Of a DNA stretch of 64,000 nt, positions 1 through 11,468 are shown piece by piece. The stretch lies in contig NZ_RSEC01000024.1 in the NCBI RefSeq assembly GCF_003937945.1, positions 186,001 through 250,000 of the forward strand, written 5' to 3'. A program made the position numbers and the translations under genes. Each line of letters starts with the position of its first letter. Within the stretch, counting starts at the first letter, position 1. The notes under the pieces were generated by a model that was not told the DNA's origin, searched no databases, and saw only the letters and a program-made list of their open reading frames with translations. Source of the stretch: Amycolatopsis eburnea. Its GTDB lineage: Bacteria; Actinomycetota; Actinomycetes; Mycobacteriales; Pseudonocardiaceae.

Positions 1-2
1 TC

Positions 3-1538
3 TTCCTCGCCTCGGGCTTCCTCGAGCTGAACTCGAACACGCCGATCCTCGCGCTGATGATCGGCCTGGCCGTCGGCATCGACTACGCGCTGTTCATCGT
101 TTCGCGCTACCGGCACGAGCTGCACCTCGGCCGCGACCCCGAAGAAGCCGCCGGGCGCGCGGTCGGCACCGCCGGCTCGGCCGTCGTGTTCGCCGGGCTC
201 ACCGTCATCATCGCGCTGGCCGGGTTGACCGTCGTCGGCATCCCGTTCCTCGGCCAGATGGGCGTCGCCGCCGCGGTGACCGTCGCGGTCGCCGTGCTCA
301 TCGCGCTGACGCTGCTGCCCGCGGTGCTCGGGTTCGCCGGCGCCCGCGTCGCCGGCAGCCGCATCCGGCTGCGCCGCAAGCCGGTCGAACCGACGCACGG
401 CGAGCGCTGGGCGCGGTTCGTGGCCCGGCACCGGATCCCGGTGCTGCTCGTCGCGCTGGCCGGCATGGCCGTCGTCGCGCTGCCCGCGCTGGGCATGCAG
501 CTCGGCCTGCCCAACGACAGCACCGCCGCGCCGGAGTCGACGCAGAAGAAGGCCTACGACATCGCGAGCCGCAGCTTCGGCGAAGGCTCCAACGGCCCGC
601 TGCTGGTCGTCGTCGACACCGGCGCGAGCACCAACCGCCAGGCCGCGCTCGGCCAGGCCGCCGCCGACATCCAGAAGCTGCCCGACGTCGCCGCCGTGAC
701 GCCGCCGCGCGTCAACCAGACCGGGGACACCGCGCTGCTGACGGTGATCCCGAAGAGCGGCCCGAGCAGCACGCAGACCGAGGACCTGGTGGCCGCGATC
801 CGCGCCGAGTCGGGCGTGCTGGAGAACGCGACCGGGGCGAAGCTCGCCGTCACCGGCCAGACCGCGGCGAACATCGACGTCTCGGAGAAGCTGTCGGACG
901 CGATGCTGCCCTACCTCGCGCTGATCGTCGGGCTGGCGTTCGTGCTGCTGATGCTGGTGTTCCGCTCGGTCGTGGTCCCGCTGAAGGCGACGATCGGCTT
1001 CCTCGGCTCGGTCGCGGCGACGTTCGGCGCGGTGGTCGCGGTGTTCCAGTGGGGCTGGCTGACCGACCTGCTCGGCGTCGAGTCGACCGGGCCGATCATG
1101 AGCATGCTGCCGATCCTGCTGATCGGCGTGCTGTTCGGGCTCGCGATGGACTACCAGGTGTTCCTGGTGACGCGGATGCGCGAGGAGCACGTCCACGGCG
1201 CGGAGCCGCAGGAGGCCATGGTCACCGGCTTCCGCCACGGCGCGCGCGTGGTCGTCGCGGCCGCGCTGATCATGATCAGCGTGTTCGCCGGCTTCGTCCT
1301 GGCCGAGTCGGCGCTGATCCAGTCGATCGGCTTCGCGCTGGCGTTCGGCGTGCTGGTGGACGCGTTCGTGGTCCGGATGACCCTGGTCCCGGCCGTGATG
1401 TCGCTGCTCGGCCGCGGCGCGTGGTGGCTGCCGAAGTGGCTCGACCGCATCCTGCCGGACGTCGACGTCGAGGGCGAGAAGCTCACGAAGCACCTGGACG
1501 AGCCGGAAGAACGCGAACTGGTCGGCGCGAGCCGCTGA
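3..1538 (+). CDS. MMPL-family exporter, C-terminal part (5' end outside window)
   Basis: The open frame enters from the left edge and no start belongs to the window, so this is the 3' part of a larger RND-superfamily MMPL transporter. Two copies of the family signature are visible: IGLAVGIDYALFIVSRYR near the window start, and FGLAMDYQVFLVTRMREE late in the protein. These are the transmembrane Asp-Tyr motifs linked to proton coupling. A periplasmic porter-like domain of about 150 residues lies between the two membrane blocks. The last 35 residues are charged and cytoplasmic. Such proteins export lipids or hydrophobic compounds; the substrate cannot be read here. It converges on the his operon across a strong palindrome. 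Confidence 0.93.
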   Translation, partial: FLASGFLELNSNTPILALMIGLAVGIDYALFIVSRYRHELHLGRDPEEAAGRAVGTAGSAVVFAGLTVIIALAGLTVVGIPFLGQMGVAAAVTVAVAVLIALTLLPAVLGFAGARVAGSRIRLRRKPVEPTHGERWARFVARHRIPVLLVALAGMAVVALPALGMQLGLPNDSTAAPESTQKKAYDIASRSFGEGSNGPLLVVVDTGASTNRQAALGQAAADIQKLPDVAAVTPPRVNQTGDTALLTVIPKSGPSSTQTEDLVAAIRAESGVLENATGAKLAVTGQTAANIDVSEKLSDAMLPYLALIVGLAFVLLMLVFRSVVVPLKATIGFLGSVAATFGAVVAVFQWGWLTDLLGVESTGPIMSMLPILLIGVLFGLAMDYQVFLVTRMREEHVHGAEPQEAMVTGFRHGARVVVAAALIMISVFAGFVLAESALIQSIGFALAFGVLVDAFVVRMTLVPAVMSLLGRGAWWLPKWLDRILPDVDVEGEKLTKHLDEPEERELVGASR

Positions 1539-1544
1539 GCCATC

Positions 1545-1578
1545 GGTTGTCCACAACCCCGCGGGGTTGTGGACAACC
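1545..1578. terminator. 34-bp perfect palindrome with two inverted DnaA boxes; probable bidirectional terminator
   Basis: Two 16-base arms pair perfectly around a central GC. Each arm contains TTGTCCACA, at 1547-1555 and, on the other strand, 1568-1576; this is the preferred actinobacterial DnaA box. The site lies between two convergent genes just after the MMPL stop, so termination is the simplest role. There is no clear T-run. DnaA binding is an inference. Confidence 0.6.
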
Positions 1579-1651
1579 AGGCTCCGGCCGCGGGAGTTGT
1601 CGGCCGCCGCCGATAGACTGGACGTGGGACGCCCCCCGGGGAGGGCGGGGG

Positions 1652-1806
1652 TCAGCTCACCAGCCAGAAGACGGCGCCGCCGATGGCCAGCAGGGCCGCG
1701 ACGCCCAGGACGACGGCCATGAACTTGGCCGTCTTCCACGTCGAATAGACCCCGCCCACCAGGAAGCCGCCGAGGGCGAGCAGCAGGACGCCGATGACGC
1801 TGTTGC

Positions 1807-1810
<4 letters not shown>
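1652..1810 (-). CDS. 52-residue membrane protein downstream of hisB
   Basis: A small protein with two hydrophobic segments (about residues 5-22 and 30-51) joined by the short loop YSTWKTAK, so probably a two-helix membrane hairpin. The GTG start overlaps the hisB stop as GTGA, which implies translational coupling. From memory, a small membrane gene follows hisB in other actinobacteria, for example between hisB and hisH in Streptomyces. No catalytic motif is present and its function is unknown. Here it is the last gene of the his operon, because hisH and hisA do not follow. Confidence 0.7.
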
Positions 1811-4825
<3,015 letters not shown>

Positions 4826-4909
4826 GCCCTCCAGGGTACGAGGTCACACTGGAGCACTCGTCGGCGATACTCCCCGGTGACGGCGGATCCCAGCATGCAG
4901 GAGGCAGCG

Positions 4910-5704
4910 GTGGCGCGAATCGCGTTGTGCCAGGTCAACTCGGGTGACGATCCGGAGGCGAACCTGAAGCTCGTTCGCTCCGGCGTGGAGGCCGCGGTGG
5001 CGGGCGGCGCGCGGATCGTCGTGTTCCCCGAAGCGACCATGGCGCGCTTCGGCCGCCCGCTGGAGCCGGTCGCCGAGCCGCTCGACGGGCCGTGGGCCTC
5101 GGCGGTGGCCGCCATCGCCGCCGAGTACGAGGTCGTGGTCGTCGCCGGCATGTTCACCCCGGCGGACGGCGGCCGGGTCCGCAACACGCTGCTGATCACC
5201 GGCGGCGGGCACCACCGCGGCTACGACAAGATCCACCTCTACGACGCGTTCGGGTTCGCCGAGTCCGACACCGTGGCGCCCGGTTCCGCGGTGACCACCT
5301 TCGAGCTGGACGGCGTCGTCTACGGCGTCGCGACCTGCTACGACGTGCGCTTCCCGGAGCTGTTCCGCGCGCTGGCCGACGACGGCGCCGACGTCGTGCT
5401 GCTGCCGGCGTCGTGGGGTGCCGGCGAGGGCAAGCGCGAGCAGTGGGAGGTGCTGGTGCGGGCGCGGGCCCTGGACTCGGGCTGCTGGGTCCTGAGCTGC
5501 GGCCAGGCCGACCCGGCGGCGACCGGCGTCACGGTCAACCCGAAGGCGCCGACGGGGATCGGGTTCTCGACGGTGTCGGACGGCTTCGGCCGGGTGATCG
5601 CCCAGGCCGGTGCCGCGCCCGAGACGCTCCTGGTGGACGTGGACCCCGCGGTGTCGGCCAAGGCCCGCACGGCTACCGGTGCCCTCGCCAACCGCCGGCT
5701 TTGA
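4910..5704 (+). CDS. carbon-nitrogen hydrolase (nitrilase superfamily amidase)
   Basis: A 264-residue nitrilase-superfamily hydrolase that cleaves a small amide. The Glu-Lys-Cys triad is clear: Glu in VVFPEATMARFG, Lys in GYDKIHLYDAF and Cys in VATCYDVRFPELF. The last motif with DVRFPE matches the Nit/omega-amidase branch (deaminated glutathione or omega-amide substrates) more than true nitrilases. I chose the GTG at 4910 because AGGAGG lies at 4899-4904 with ideal spacing; an in-frame ATG at 4895 overlaps that ribosome site. It is divergent from hisD and followed by a 32-bp palindrome. Confidence 0.9.
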   Translation: MARIALCQVNSGDDPEANLKLVRSGVEAAVAGGARIVVFPEATMARFGRPLEPVAEPLDGPWASAVAAIAAEYEVVVVAGMFTPADGGRVRNTLLITGGGHHRGYDKIHLYDAFGFAESDTVAPGSAVTTFELDGVVYGVATCYDVRFPELFRALADDGADVVLLPASWGAGEGKREQWEVLVRARALDSGCWVLSCGQADPAATGVTVNPKAPTGIGFSTVSDGFGRVIAQAGAAPETLLVDVDPAVSAKARTATGALANRRL

Positions 5705-5709
5705 ACCGC

Positions 5710-5741
5710 AAAGCCGCACTTTCACGTGAAAGTGCGGCTTT
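5710..5741. terminator. 32-bp perfect palindrome between convergent genes, with parS-like core
   Basis: Two 16-base arms starting AAAGCCGCACTTTCAC meet with no loop, flanked by A-runs and T-runs, so it can terminate both the amidohydrolase gene and the regulator gene that converge on it. The centre is TTTCACGTGAAA, identical to the inner 12 bases of the ParB site parS. The outer G and C of parS (GTTTCACGTGAAAC) are swapped. Confidence 0.75.
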
Positions 5742-5748
5742 GGGACGA

Positions 5749-6408
5749 CTAGCGGAGCAGGCCCTCGCGGATGGCGACCCGGACGAAACCCGCGCGGCGC
5801 CGTTCGCCGGTCTTGTCGCGGATGCGGTCCAGGTAGGACCGGACCGTCCGGACGCTGATGTTCAGGATCTCGGCGACGTCGACGTCCCGCTCCCCGGCCG
5901 CCACCAGCCGGAGCACCTGCTTTTCCCGTTCCGACAGCACGATCTTCGGCCCCGCGTGCCGCTCTTCGCTGTCCTGGATGATCATCCCCGCCAGCGTCGG
6001 CGACACGTACGCGTTGTCGTCGGCGATGGTGCGGATCGCGCGCAGCAGCTCGTCGCCGTCGACGTCCTTGGACAGGAAGCCCTTCGCGCCCGCCTGCATC
6101 GCGCCGAGCACCTCGGGCTGTTCCGCGTGCGCGGACACCACCAGCACCTTGTGCCCCATCTGCCCCACTTCCAGGACCGCGGCCGCGTCCTGGACCCCGC
6201 GCAGCTTGAGGTCGAGGACGACGACGCTGCCCGCCGGCTGGTCCTGGACGGCGAACCGGGCCACCGAATCGGCGACCGCGCCGAGCTCGATGTCCGGTGC
6301 CTCGGTGAGCACGCGGGTCAGCGCGTACCGGTAGAGCGGGTGGTCCTCGATCACGCCCACGGGGATCCGCCGCGCGGCCGGGGCCGGGGTCTCCTCCTGC
6401 TCGCTCAT
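5749..6408 (-). CDS. NarL/FixJ-type response regulator (second of a tandem pair)
   Basis: A 219-residue two-domain regulator. The N-terminal receiver starts IPVGVIEDHPLYRYAL with the acidic pair, has phosphoacceptor Asp in VVLDLKL and Lys in GFLSKDVDGDE. The C-terminal LuxR-type helix-turn-helix is LSEREKQVLRLVAAGERDVD...RTVRSYLDRI. The ATG overlaps the stop of the upstream paralogue as ATGA. The recognition-helix region is almost identical in the two paralogues, so they probably bind related sites. No histidine kinase gene is nearby. It ends a minus-strand operon beginning with eccB. Confidence 0.92.
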   Translation of the reverse strand: MSEQEETPAPAARRIPVGVIEDHPLYRYALTRVLTEAPDIELGAVADSVARFAVQDQPAGSVVVLDLKLRGVQDAAAVLEVGQMGHKVLVVSAHAEQPEVLGAMQAGAKGFLSKDVDGDELLRAIRTIADDNAYVSPTLAGMIIQDSEERHAGPKIVLSEREKQVLRLVAAGERDVDVAEILNISVRTVRSYLDRIRDKTGERRRAGFVRVAIREGLLR

Positions 6409-7112
6409 TTGCGGCCGCCGCGCCGGGGGCCCGCGTCGCCGATCAGGCCGCGCCGGATCGCCTCCTTGACCAGCCCCGGCCGCCGCCGCTCGCCCGTCTT
6501 GTCGCGGATGCGGTCGAGGTAGCCCCGCACGGTCCGGACGCCGATGCCGAGGATCAGCGCGATGTCGACGTCCCGCTCCCCCGCCGCCACCAGCCGCAGC
6601 ACCTGCTCTTCGCGCGGCGACAGCTCGGCGTCCGCCGAAACGGCCGGGCGGTCCGCGTTGTCCTTCATGATCATCCCGGCGACGACGGCCGAGACGTACG
6701 CGCCGCCGCCGGCGACCGTCTTGATCGCGATCAGCAGCTCGTCGGCGTCGACGTCCTTCGACAGGAAGCCGCGCGCCCCCGCGGCGATCGCCCCCAGCAC
6801 CACTTCCGGCTCCGCCTGCGCGGAAACCACGAGCACGTGGTGCCCCAGTTCGCAGACCTCCAGCACCGCCGCGGCGCCCGCCACGCCGGGGAGGCCGAGG
6901 TCGAGCAGGACCACGCTGCCCGGCGGCTGCCGGTGCACGTGGAACCGCGCCACCGAATCGACCACCGCGCCGAGCTCGACGAAGCCGGCCTCGGCCAGCA
7001 CGCGCTCCACGGAGACGCGGTACAGCGGATGGTCTTCGATGACCGCGACGCGGACCCGCCCCTGGTCCACTTCGCCTGCCGAACGCTCTTCTGTCATCTG
7101 CACGACTTTCAC
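6405..7112 (-). CDS. NarL/FixJ-type response regulator (first of a tandem pair)
   Basis: A 235-residue paralogue of the next gene. The receiver has VAVIEDHPLYRVSV, phosphoacceptor Asp in LLDLGLPGVAG and Lys in GFLSKDVDADE. The LuxR-type DNA-binding domain starts LSPREEQVLRLVAAGERDVD. The GTG start overlaps the TGA of eccB as GTGA, so translation is probably coupled to the secretion component; an internal ATG at 7097 is the alternative start. The C-terminus has a basic tail, GPRRGGRK. Direct coupling of response regulators to eccB suggests that they control this secretion locus; that is inference from context. Confidence 0.9.
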   Translation of the reverse strand: MKVVQMTEERSAGEVDQGRVRVAVIEDHPLYRVSVERVLAEAGFVELGAVVDSVARFHVHRQPPGSVVLLDLGLPGVAGAAAVLEVCELGHHVLVVSAQAEPEVVLGAIAAGARGFLSKDVDADELLIAIKTVAGGGAYVSAVVAGMIMKDNADRPAVSADAELSPREEQVLRLVAAGERDVDIALILGIGVRTVRGYLDRIRDKTGERRRPGLVKEAIRRGLIGDAGPRRGGRK

Positions 7113-8530
7113 CCCGTTCCACCCGACGGAGCCGGCCGCCCGGCCGTGGCCGGGTCCAGCGCGGGGCCCGTCGGCACCAATGCCAGCAAACTACCTGCGA
7201 CCGGCGGCTTGGCCACTCCTCCGTAGCCGAGCGAGGACAGCGCCTGCGCGCTCACCACCGGGTACTTCCGGCCCGTGTCGGTCACCAGGTAGGTGGTGGC
7301 CGAGCCGGCTTCGACGACGACGGCTCCCCCCGACGGAGGTACGAACACCTCGTCCGCCACCCTTGCTTCGGTCCGGGTGGCGACCTGGATTGCCTTGGCA
7401 CCAGGGGAAAGCGGGAATTCGGCCGAAACGAGCAGCCGGTTGCCCTGAACGCACAGTGCGACCGAACCGCCGGTGATCGGCGCCTTGCCGGGGATGCGGT
7501 CGGGGTAGGCCGCCGGGTCGGCGCCGCCGGCTCGGGGCGCGGCGACCTTGGCGACCGCGGCGACGTCGGCCGCGCGGACCTCCACCGGCGCGGGCGGCCC
7601 GGGATAGGCGGCCGCGTTGGCTTCCGTCGTCACCAGGAGGCTCGCTTCGGTCTGCCCCACCGGTTCGAGACCGTCGCGGCGGACGAGGTAGTACGACGTC
7701 GCGGCGCCGGGCGCGGCCATCGCGTCCACGACGGCGAGCACCTCGCCGACGCGGGTGTCGCGCCCGCCCACCGAAGGCCCCCGGTCGCCGGCGCCGTCGA
7801 CCGGCAGCGCGGCGAGGTCGCGCCCGGCCGGGACGGTGTCGATCCAGCGGGAGGACACCGCGATCGTCGGGTAGCTGTCGAACTGCAGCGCCGTCGCGGC
7901 CTCGTCGCTCAGCTTGTAGCGCCGCCCGCCGGCGAGCAGGAAGCGGTCGCCCTGCGGCACCCGGACGATCACGCCCTGGTCGCGCGGCAGCTCGACACCG
8001 GACGCGGGCGGCGCGAGCAGGACGGCGGTGCGCGGTTCTTCCGACGCGGGGGCGTCCTGGGTGGTGCGGCTGCAGCTCGTCCACGCGGCGGTCACGAGGG
8101 CGCCGGTCGCGGGCAGCGAGTCGGGCGCGCCCGGGATGCCGATCTGCGTGCCGCGGCCCGCCTTGCCGAGGTTCTCCGGCGACACGCTCACGGTCGCTTC
8201 GCCGGTGCCGCCCGCCAGCAGCCGCGCGGACGCGTAGTTGAGGACCGGGTGCAGCACGCCGTCGGCACCGAGGATGAACCGCGCGCCGGTGCCCTCTTCG
8301 ACGATCACCTTGCCGCCGGCGAGCCAGTCCTTGCCGCCCGAGGGGTTCAGCAGGCCGATGATGCCGAAGACGGCGGTGACGAGCAGCGCGGCCACGAGGC
8401 CCAGCACGGTGGCCAGCACGAGCCGGCGGCTGGGCGACACGGGGTGGTTGGCGTCGCCGGCGACGAGCGCGGAAACGAGCCTGCGGCGGAGGAACTGGTA
8501 CGCCTGGATCTGGTCCCGCTGCGTCCACAC
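7109..8530 (-). CDS. eccB: type VII secretion core component EccB
   Basis: EccB is a membrane-anchored periplasmic core subunit of the ESX channel. The start is GTG at 8530, giving WTQRDQIQAYQFLRRRLVSAL, the hallmark N-terminus of the family. One transmembrane helix follows at about residues 40-65 (LVLATVLGLVAALLVTAVFG), then about 400 extracytoplasmic residues with repeated Gly/Ala/Val-rich segments. Two cysteines (in AAWTSCSRTT and SVALCVQGN) sit where EccB proteins form a disulfide. The 473 residues match the family length. It is divergent from eccE across 139 bp and leads an operon with two response regulators. Confidence 0.95.
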   Translation of the reverse strand: MWTQRDQIQAYQFLRRRLVSALVAGDANHPVSPSRRLVLATVLGLVAALLVTAVFGIIGLLNPSGGKDWLAGGKVIVEEGTGARFILGADGVLHPVLNYASARLLAGGTGEATVSVSPENLGKAGRGTQIGIPGAPDSLPATGALVTAAWTSCSRTTQDAPASEEPRTAVLLAPPASGVELPRDQGVIVRVPQGDRFLLAGGRRYKLSDEAATALQFDSYPTIAVSSRWIDTVPAGRDLAALPVDGAGDRGPSVGGRDTRVGEVLAVVDAMAAPGAATSYYLVRRDGLEPVGQTEASLLVTTEANAAAYPGPPAPVEVRAADVAAVAKVAAPRAGGADPAAYPDRIPGKAPITGGSVALCVQGNRLLVSAEFPLSPGAKAIQVATRTEARVADEVFVPPSGGAVVVEAGSATTYLVTDTGRKYPVVSAQALSSLGYGGVAKPPVAGSLLALVPTGPALDPATAGRPAPSGGTG

Positions 8531-8669
8531 GCTGCTGTGCCCCCGGTGTGCGTCGTCCCTCCGAGCGACCGATGCTAAGCACCCTCCCGCGGGGCGGCGA
8601 GGGTAATTTTTACGCCCACGCGGCATCTGGGGAGGCAGTAGCGTCGGGTTCCCGGGGAAAGGGGAGCCC

Positions 8670-9719
8670 GTGTCCGTCGAAACCGCCGGCGCCGTCCGCC
8701 CGGCACCGTCCCGGCCCGCCGCCGCGCCACTGCCGTGGCTGCTGCCGATCCGGCCGCTGCAGGCCGCGGTGTGGGAGCTCGCCGCGATCGCCGTCCTGCT
8801 CGCCTGGCTGGTCGACGGCGTCGCGCAGCCGGTGCGGATCACCGTGAGCGCCGTGGCCGGCGCCGTCGTGCTGCTGACGTCCGTGCGGTTCGCCGGGCGG
8901 CACCCGGCGGGGTGGGCGCTGACCTGGACGGCGTTCCGGCTCCGGCGCCACGACACCCGCCGCGAGAGCCCGGACCCGCTGCTGTCGGTGGCCGGGCCGG
9001 TGAAGGTGCGCCAGCACGTCGACCGCGCGGGCAACCGCTTCGGCGTCGCGGAGGTCGACGGCGGCTGGAGCGCGCTGGTCCGGCTGACACCGGGGACGGG
9101 TGCGCCGGGCGCGCTGGCCGACATCCTGCGCGAGGCGTACCGGCGCACGGACGTCCCGCTGGCTTCGGCGCAGCTGCTGACGTGGGCCATCCCCCGCGGC
9201 GATCAGGTGCTGCGCGTGCGGTGGCTGGCCGTGCGCTACCGGCCGGACCTGGCCCCGATCGCGGCACTGGCCCGCGGCGGCGGCGACCTCGGGGCACTGC
9301 GGAGCACGGCGTCGGCGGCGTTGAGCCTGATGGGGGCGCTGGCCGAGGCGGGGTACCAGAGCACCGTGCTGGAGGCCGGGGAGCTGGCGAAGGAACTGCG
9401 GGTGGCGCTGGGGGTCCAGGGGCCCGCTTCCGGCGCGCCCGAGAGCTGGCGGGCTTGGACGTGGGGTGGCGGTGCCCCGCAGATGTGCTTCGCGCCGCGG
9501 ACCTCCCGGGCACTGGACGCGGCGGTACCGGGCGCGGCGTTCACGGCGACGTCGTACACGCTGACGCGGACCGCGGGCGGCAAGGAGAAGGTGGACGTGA
9601 CGATCCGGGTGGGAGCGCGGCCGGGTGCCCCGGTCCCCGTTCCCCCCTCCGCCGTCCCACTGCACGGCCGCCACGGTGCCGGGGTCCGCCGGACCCTCCC
9701 CCTGGCGCTGGACGACTAA
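8670..9719 (+). CDS. eccE: type VII secretion component EccE
   Basis: A 349-residue protein with two N-terminal transmembrane helices (about residues 30-65) followed by a cytoplasmic domain, the EccE architecture. Recognisable stretches are WTAFRLRRHD after the helices and the region VSRL-like GWSALVRLTPGTGAP. The GTG start is preceded by a GGGGAG ribosome site. EccE sits at the periphery of the ESX membrane complex. Mycobacterial ESX-4 lacks eccE, so this locus is not a minimal mycobacterial ESX-4 type. It converges on eccD across a large palindrome. Confidence 0.85.
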   Translation: MSVETAGAVRPAPSRPAAAPLPWLLPIRPLQAAVWELAAIAVLLAWLVDGVAQPVRITVSAVAGAVVLLTSVRFAGRHPAGWALTWTAFRLRRHDTRRESPDPLLSVAGPVKVRQHVDRAGNRFGVAEVDGGWSALVRLTPGTGAPGALADILREAYRRTDVPLASAQLLTWAIPRGDQVLRVRWLAVRYRPDLAPIAALARGGGDLGALRSTASAALSLMGALAEAGYQSTVLEAGELAKELRVALGVQGPASGAPESWRAWTWGGGAPQMCFAPRTSRALDAAVPGAAFTATSYTLTRTAGGKEKVDVTIRVGARPGAPVPVPPSAVPLHGRHGAGVRRTLPLALDD

Positions 9720-9778
9720 AAGCCGTGAAGGCCTCCTTACCGGCCGTAAGAGCCGGTAAGGAGGCCTTCACGGCTTTT
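9718..9778. terminator. 26-bp-stem hairpin between eccE and eccD
   Basis: Arms at 9718-9743 and 9753-9778 are perfect complements with a 9-base loop. They start AAAAGCCGTGAAGGCCTCCT and end in a T-run, so the hairpin can work in both directions between the convergent eccE and eccD. It overlaps the stop codons of both genes. Confidence 0.85.
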
Positions 9779-11148
9779 CAGCCGCGGACGGCCTCGTAGA
9801 CGCCGGCGATCATGCCCACGAACGGGACCAGCGACAGCAGCACCAGGAACTCGGACACGTCCAGCAGCCGCGACCAGTACGGCGACCGCAGCCCGCGCGC
9901 CACCCGCGTCGCGTACACCAGGCACAGCACCGCCGCCAGCACGACCGCGCAGCCCGCCGCGAACAGCACCGTCCGGTTGCCCGACGCCACCAGCCACCCG
10001 CCGGCGCACACCAGGCTCAGGATGCCGAACCCGACCAGCACCAGCCGGTGCGCCCGGCCCGCGTACGAGCGCGAACGCAGGATCCACGCCACGCCCAGCA
10101 CCGCGGCCAGGCCCGCTTCCCACGGCCCGGCCGAAGACAGCACGATCGAAGAAGCCAGCACCACCAGACCGAGCGCGACGAGCAGGCCGGTCAGCACGGC
10201 TTGGGCGTGGGACGTCCGGCCGATCATCTCCGTGCCGAGTGACGGCTGTTCGTCCGCGCGGAACGCCGCCATGTCGTCCGGGACGCGGGGCAGCGGCAGC
10301 CGAGCCAGGCGCAGGGACAGCATCGGGGCCACCGCCGCCAGCGCCGTGCACAGCACCGCCGCCACCGAGGCGGCCGAAGCGGGCTCGACGCCGGCCAGCA
10401 GCACCACGCCCGTGGTCAGCGCGCCGATGCCCGCCGCGCCGGTGACCGCCACGAACCACGGGAGGCGGTCGGCCACCGAGACCGCCGCCAGGACGCCGAA
10501 CACCGTCACCGCCGCGAACCCGGCCGCCAGCGGGCCCGCCGACAGCGAGAACAGCGGGTGCGGTGGCAGCACGGACATCCCCGCCAGCAGCGCGACCCCG
10601 ACGCCCGCGACAGCGCCCGCGGCACCGGCCTCGGCGTCGCCGTAAGCGCGGCTGAGCGCGCCGCCGCCGAGCAGCAGCACCAGCGCCAGCAGGCCGGTCC
10701 CGATCGGCGCCAGGACGCTGCCGGACGCCGCCGACTGCACCAGCAGCCCGCCCGCCAGCAGCAGCACCACCGCGGCCACCAGGCCGGACCGGCGTGCCAC
10801 CGACGGGCCCCAGCCGCCGGAGGTGTCGGCGACGCTCGCGATCGAGTCGACGACGTCGTCGAACAGCAGCGGACCCCGCGGGCGTTCCCGCGGGGTCAGG
10901 TGGAGCACTTCGCCGTCCCGGATCTGGGCGGCCGCGACGCTCAGGCCGAGGGCCAGTGGCGCCCCGCCGAGCCGGGAGAGCACCCAGCCGGGGTGCTCCG
11001 CCGACGCCTGCCCGGCGGCTCCGGCCAGCCGGACCAGCTGCGGCACCAGCTCGGCGAACGTCGACTGCTGTGGCAGGGCGACGTCCACGCGGGCCCTCGG
11101 CGTGACCACCGTGACCCGCCGCGTCGTCCCGGTGAGAGACGCCGTCAT
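9778..11148 (-). CDS. eccD: type VII secretion integral membrane component EccD
   Basis: EccD forms the bulk of the ESX membrane pore. The ATG at 11148 gives a 456-residue protein. It has an N-terminal ubiquitin-like domain (about residues 10-90, with VALPQQSTFAELVPQLVRLAG and DGEVLHLTPR) and then about eleven hydrophobic helices to the C-terminus. The A of the start codon is the last base of the upstream TGA (TGATG), so it is coupled to the YbaB-like gene. It is the last gene of a six-gene minus-strand operon that begins at 15145. Confidence 0.95.
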   Translation of the reverse strand: MTASLTGTTRRVTVVTPRARVDVALPQQSTFAELVPQLVRLAGAAGQASAEHPGWVLSRLGGAPLALGLSVAAAQIRDGEVLHLTPRERPRGPLLFDDVVDSIASVADTSGGWGPSVARRSGLVAAVVLLLAGGLLVQSAASGSVLAPIGTGLLALVLLLGGGALSRAYGDAEAGAAGAVAGVGVALLAGMSVLPPHPLFSLSAGPLAAGFAAVTVFGVLAAVSVADRLPWFVAVTGAAGIGALTTGVVLLAGVEPASAASVAAVLCTALAAVAPMLSLRLARLPLPRVPDDMAAFRADEQPSLGTEMIGRTSHAQAVLTGLLVALGLVVLASSIVLSSAGPWEAGLAAVLGVAWILRSRSYAGRAHRLVLVGFGILSLVCAGGWLVASGNRTVLFAAGCAVVLAAVLCLVYATRVARGLRSPYWSRLLDVSEFLVLLSLVPFVGMIAGVYEAVRG

Positions 11149-11468
11149 CAGATCTCTTTCGCGGCCGCGATCACGGGCGCGAACTTCGCGTTCGACGCCT
11201 CGGCGAGCTTCTGCAGCCCCGCGTTCACCGCCTCGAGGACGATCTCCGAGAGGTTGCGGGCGTCGTATTCGCGGATCGCGCGGGGGTCGATGTCGATCGA
11301 GGTGAACCGGCCGTCGCCGCGGAGGGTGACGGTGACCTCGTTCTGCCGCGAGTGCGCCTTGACCTCCATCGCCTCGACCGTGCGCTGGATCCGCTGGACC
11401 TCTTCGGTCTGCTTGCGCACCTGCGCGAGCAGCTCGTCCATGTCCGGCACCGCGTACGGATCGGTCAC
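11148..11468 (-). CDS. YbaB/EbfC-like small protein in the eccD operon
   Basis: The 106 residues show the YbaB/EbfC pattern: an N-terminal helix (MDELLAQVRKQTEEVQRIQRTVEAM), a short beta region (VTVTLRGDGRFTSIDIDPRAI) and a C-terminal helical segment. EbfC proteins are dimeric nucleoid-associated DNA binders. Such genes recur in actinobacterial type VII loci next to genes for secreted proteins. The role could be DNA binding or, alternatively, a chaperone-like function for neighbouring substrates; the sequence does not decide. It overlaps its upstream neighbour by 4 bp (ATGA). Confidence 0.75.
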   Translation of the reverse strand: MTDPYAVPDMDELLAQVRKQTEEVQRIQRTVEAMEVKAHSRQNEVTVTLRGDGRFTSIDIDPRAIREYDARNLSEIVLEAVNAGLQKLAEASNAKFAPVIAAAKEI

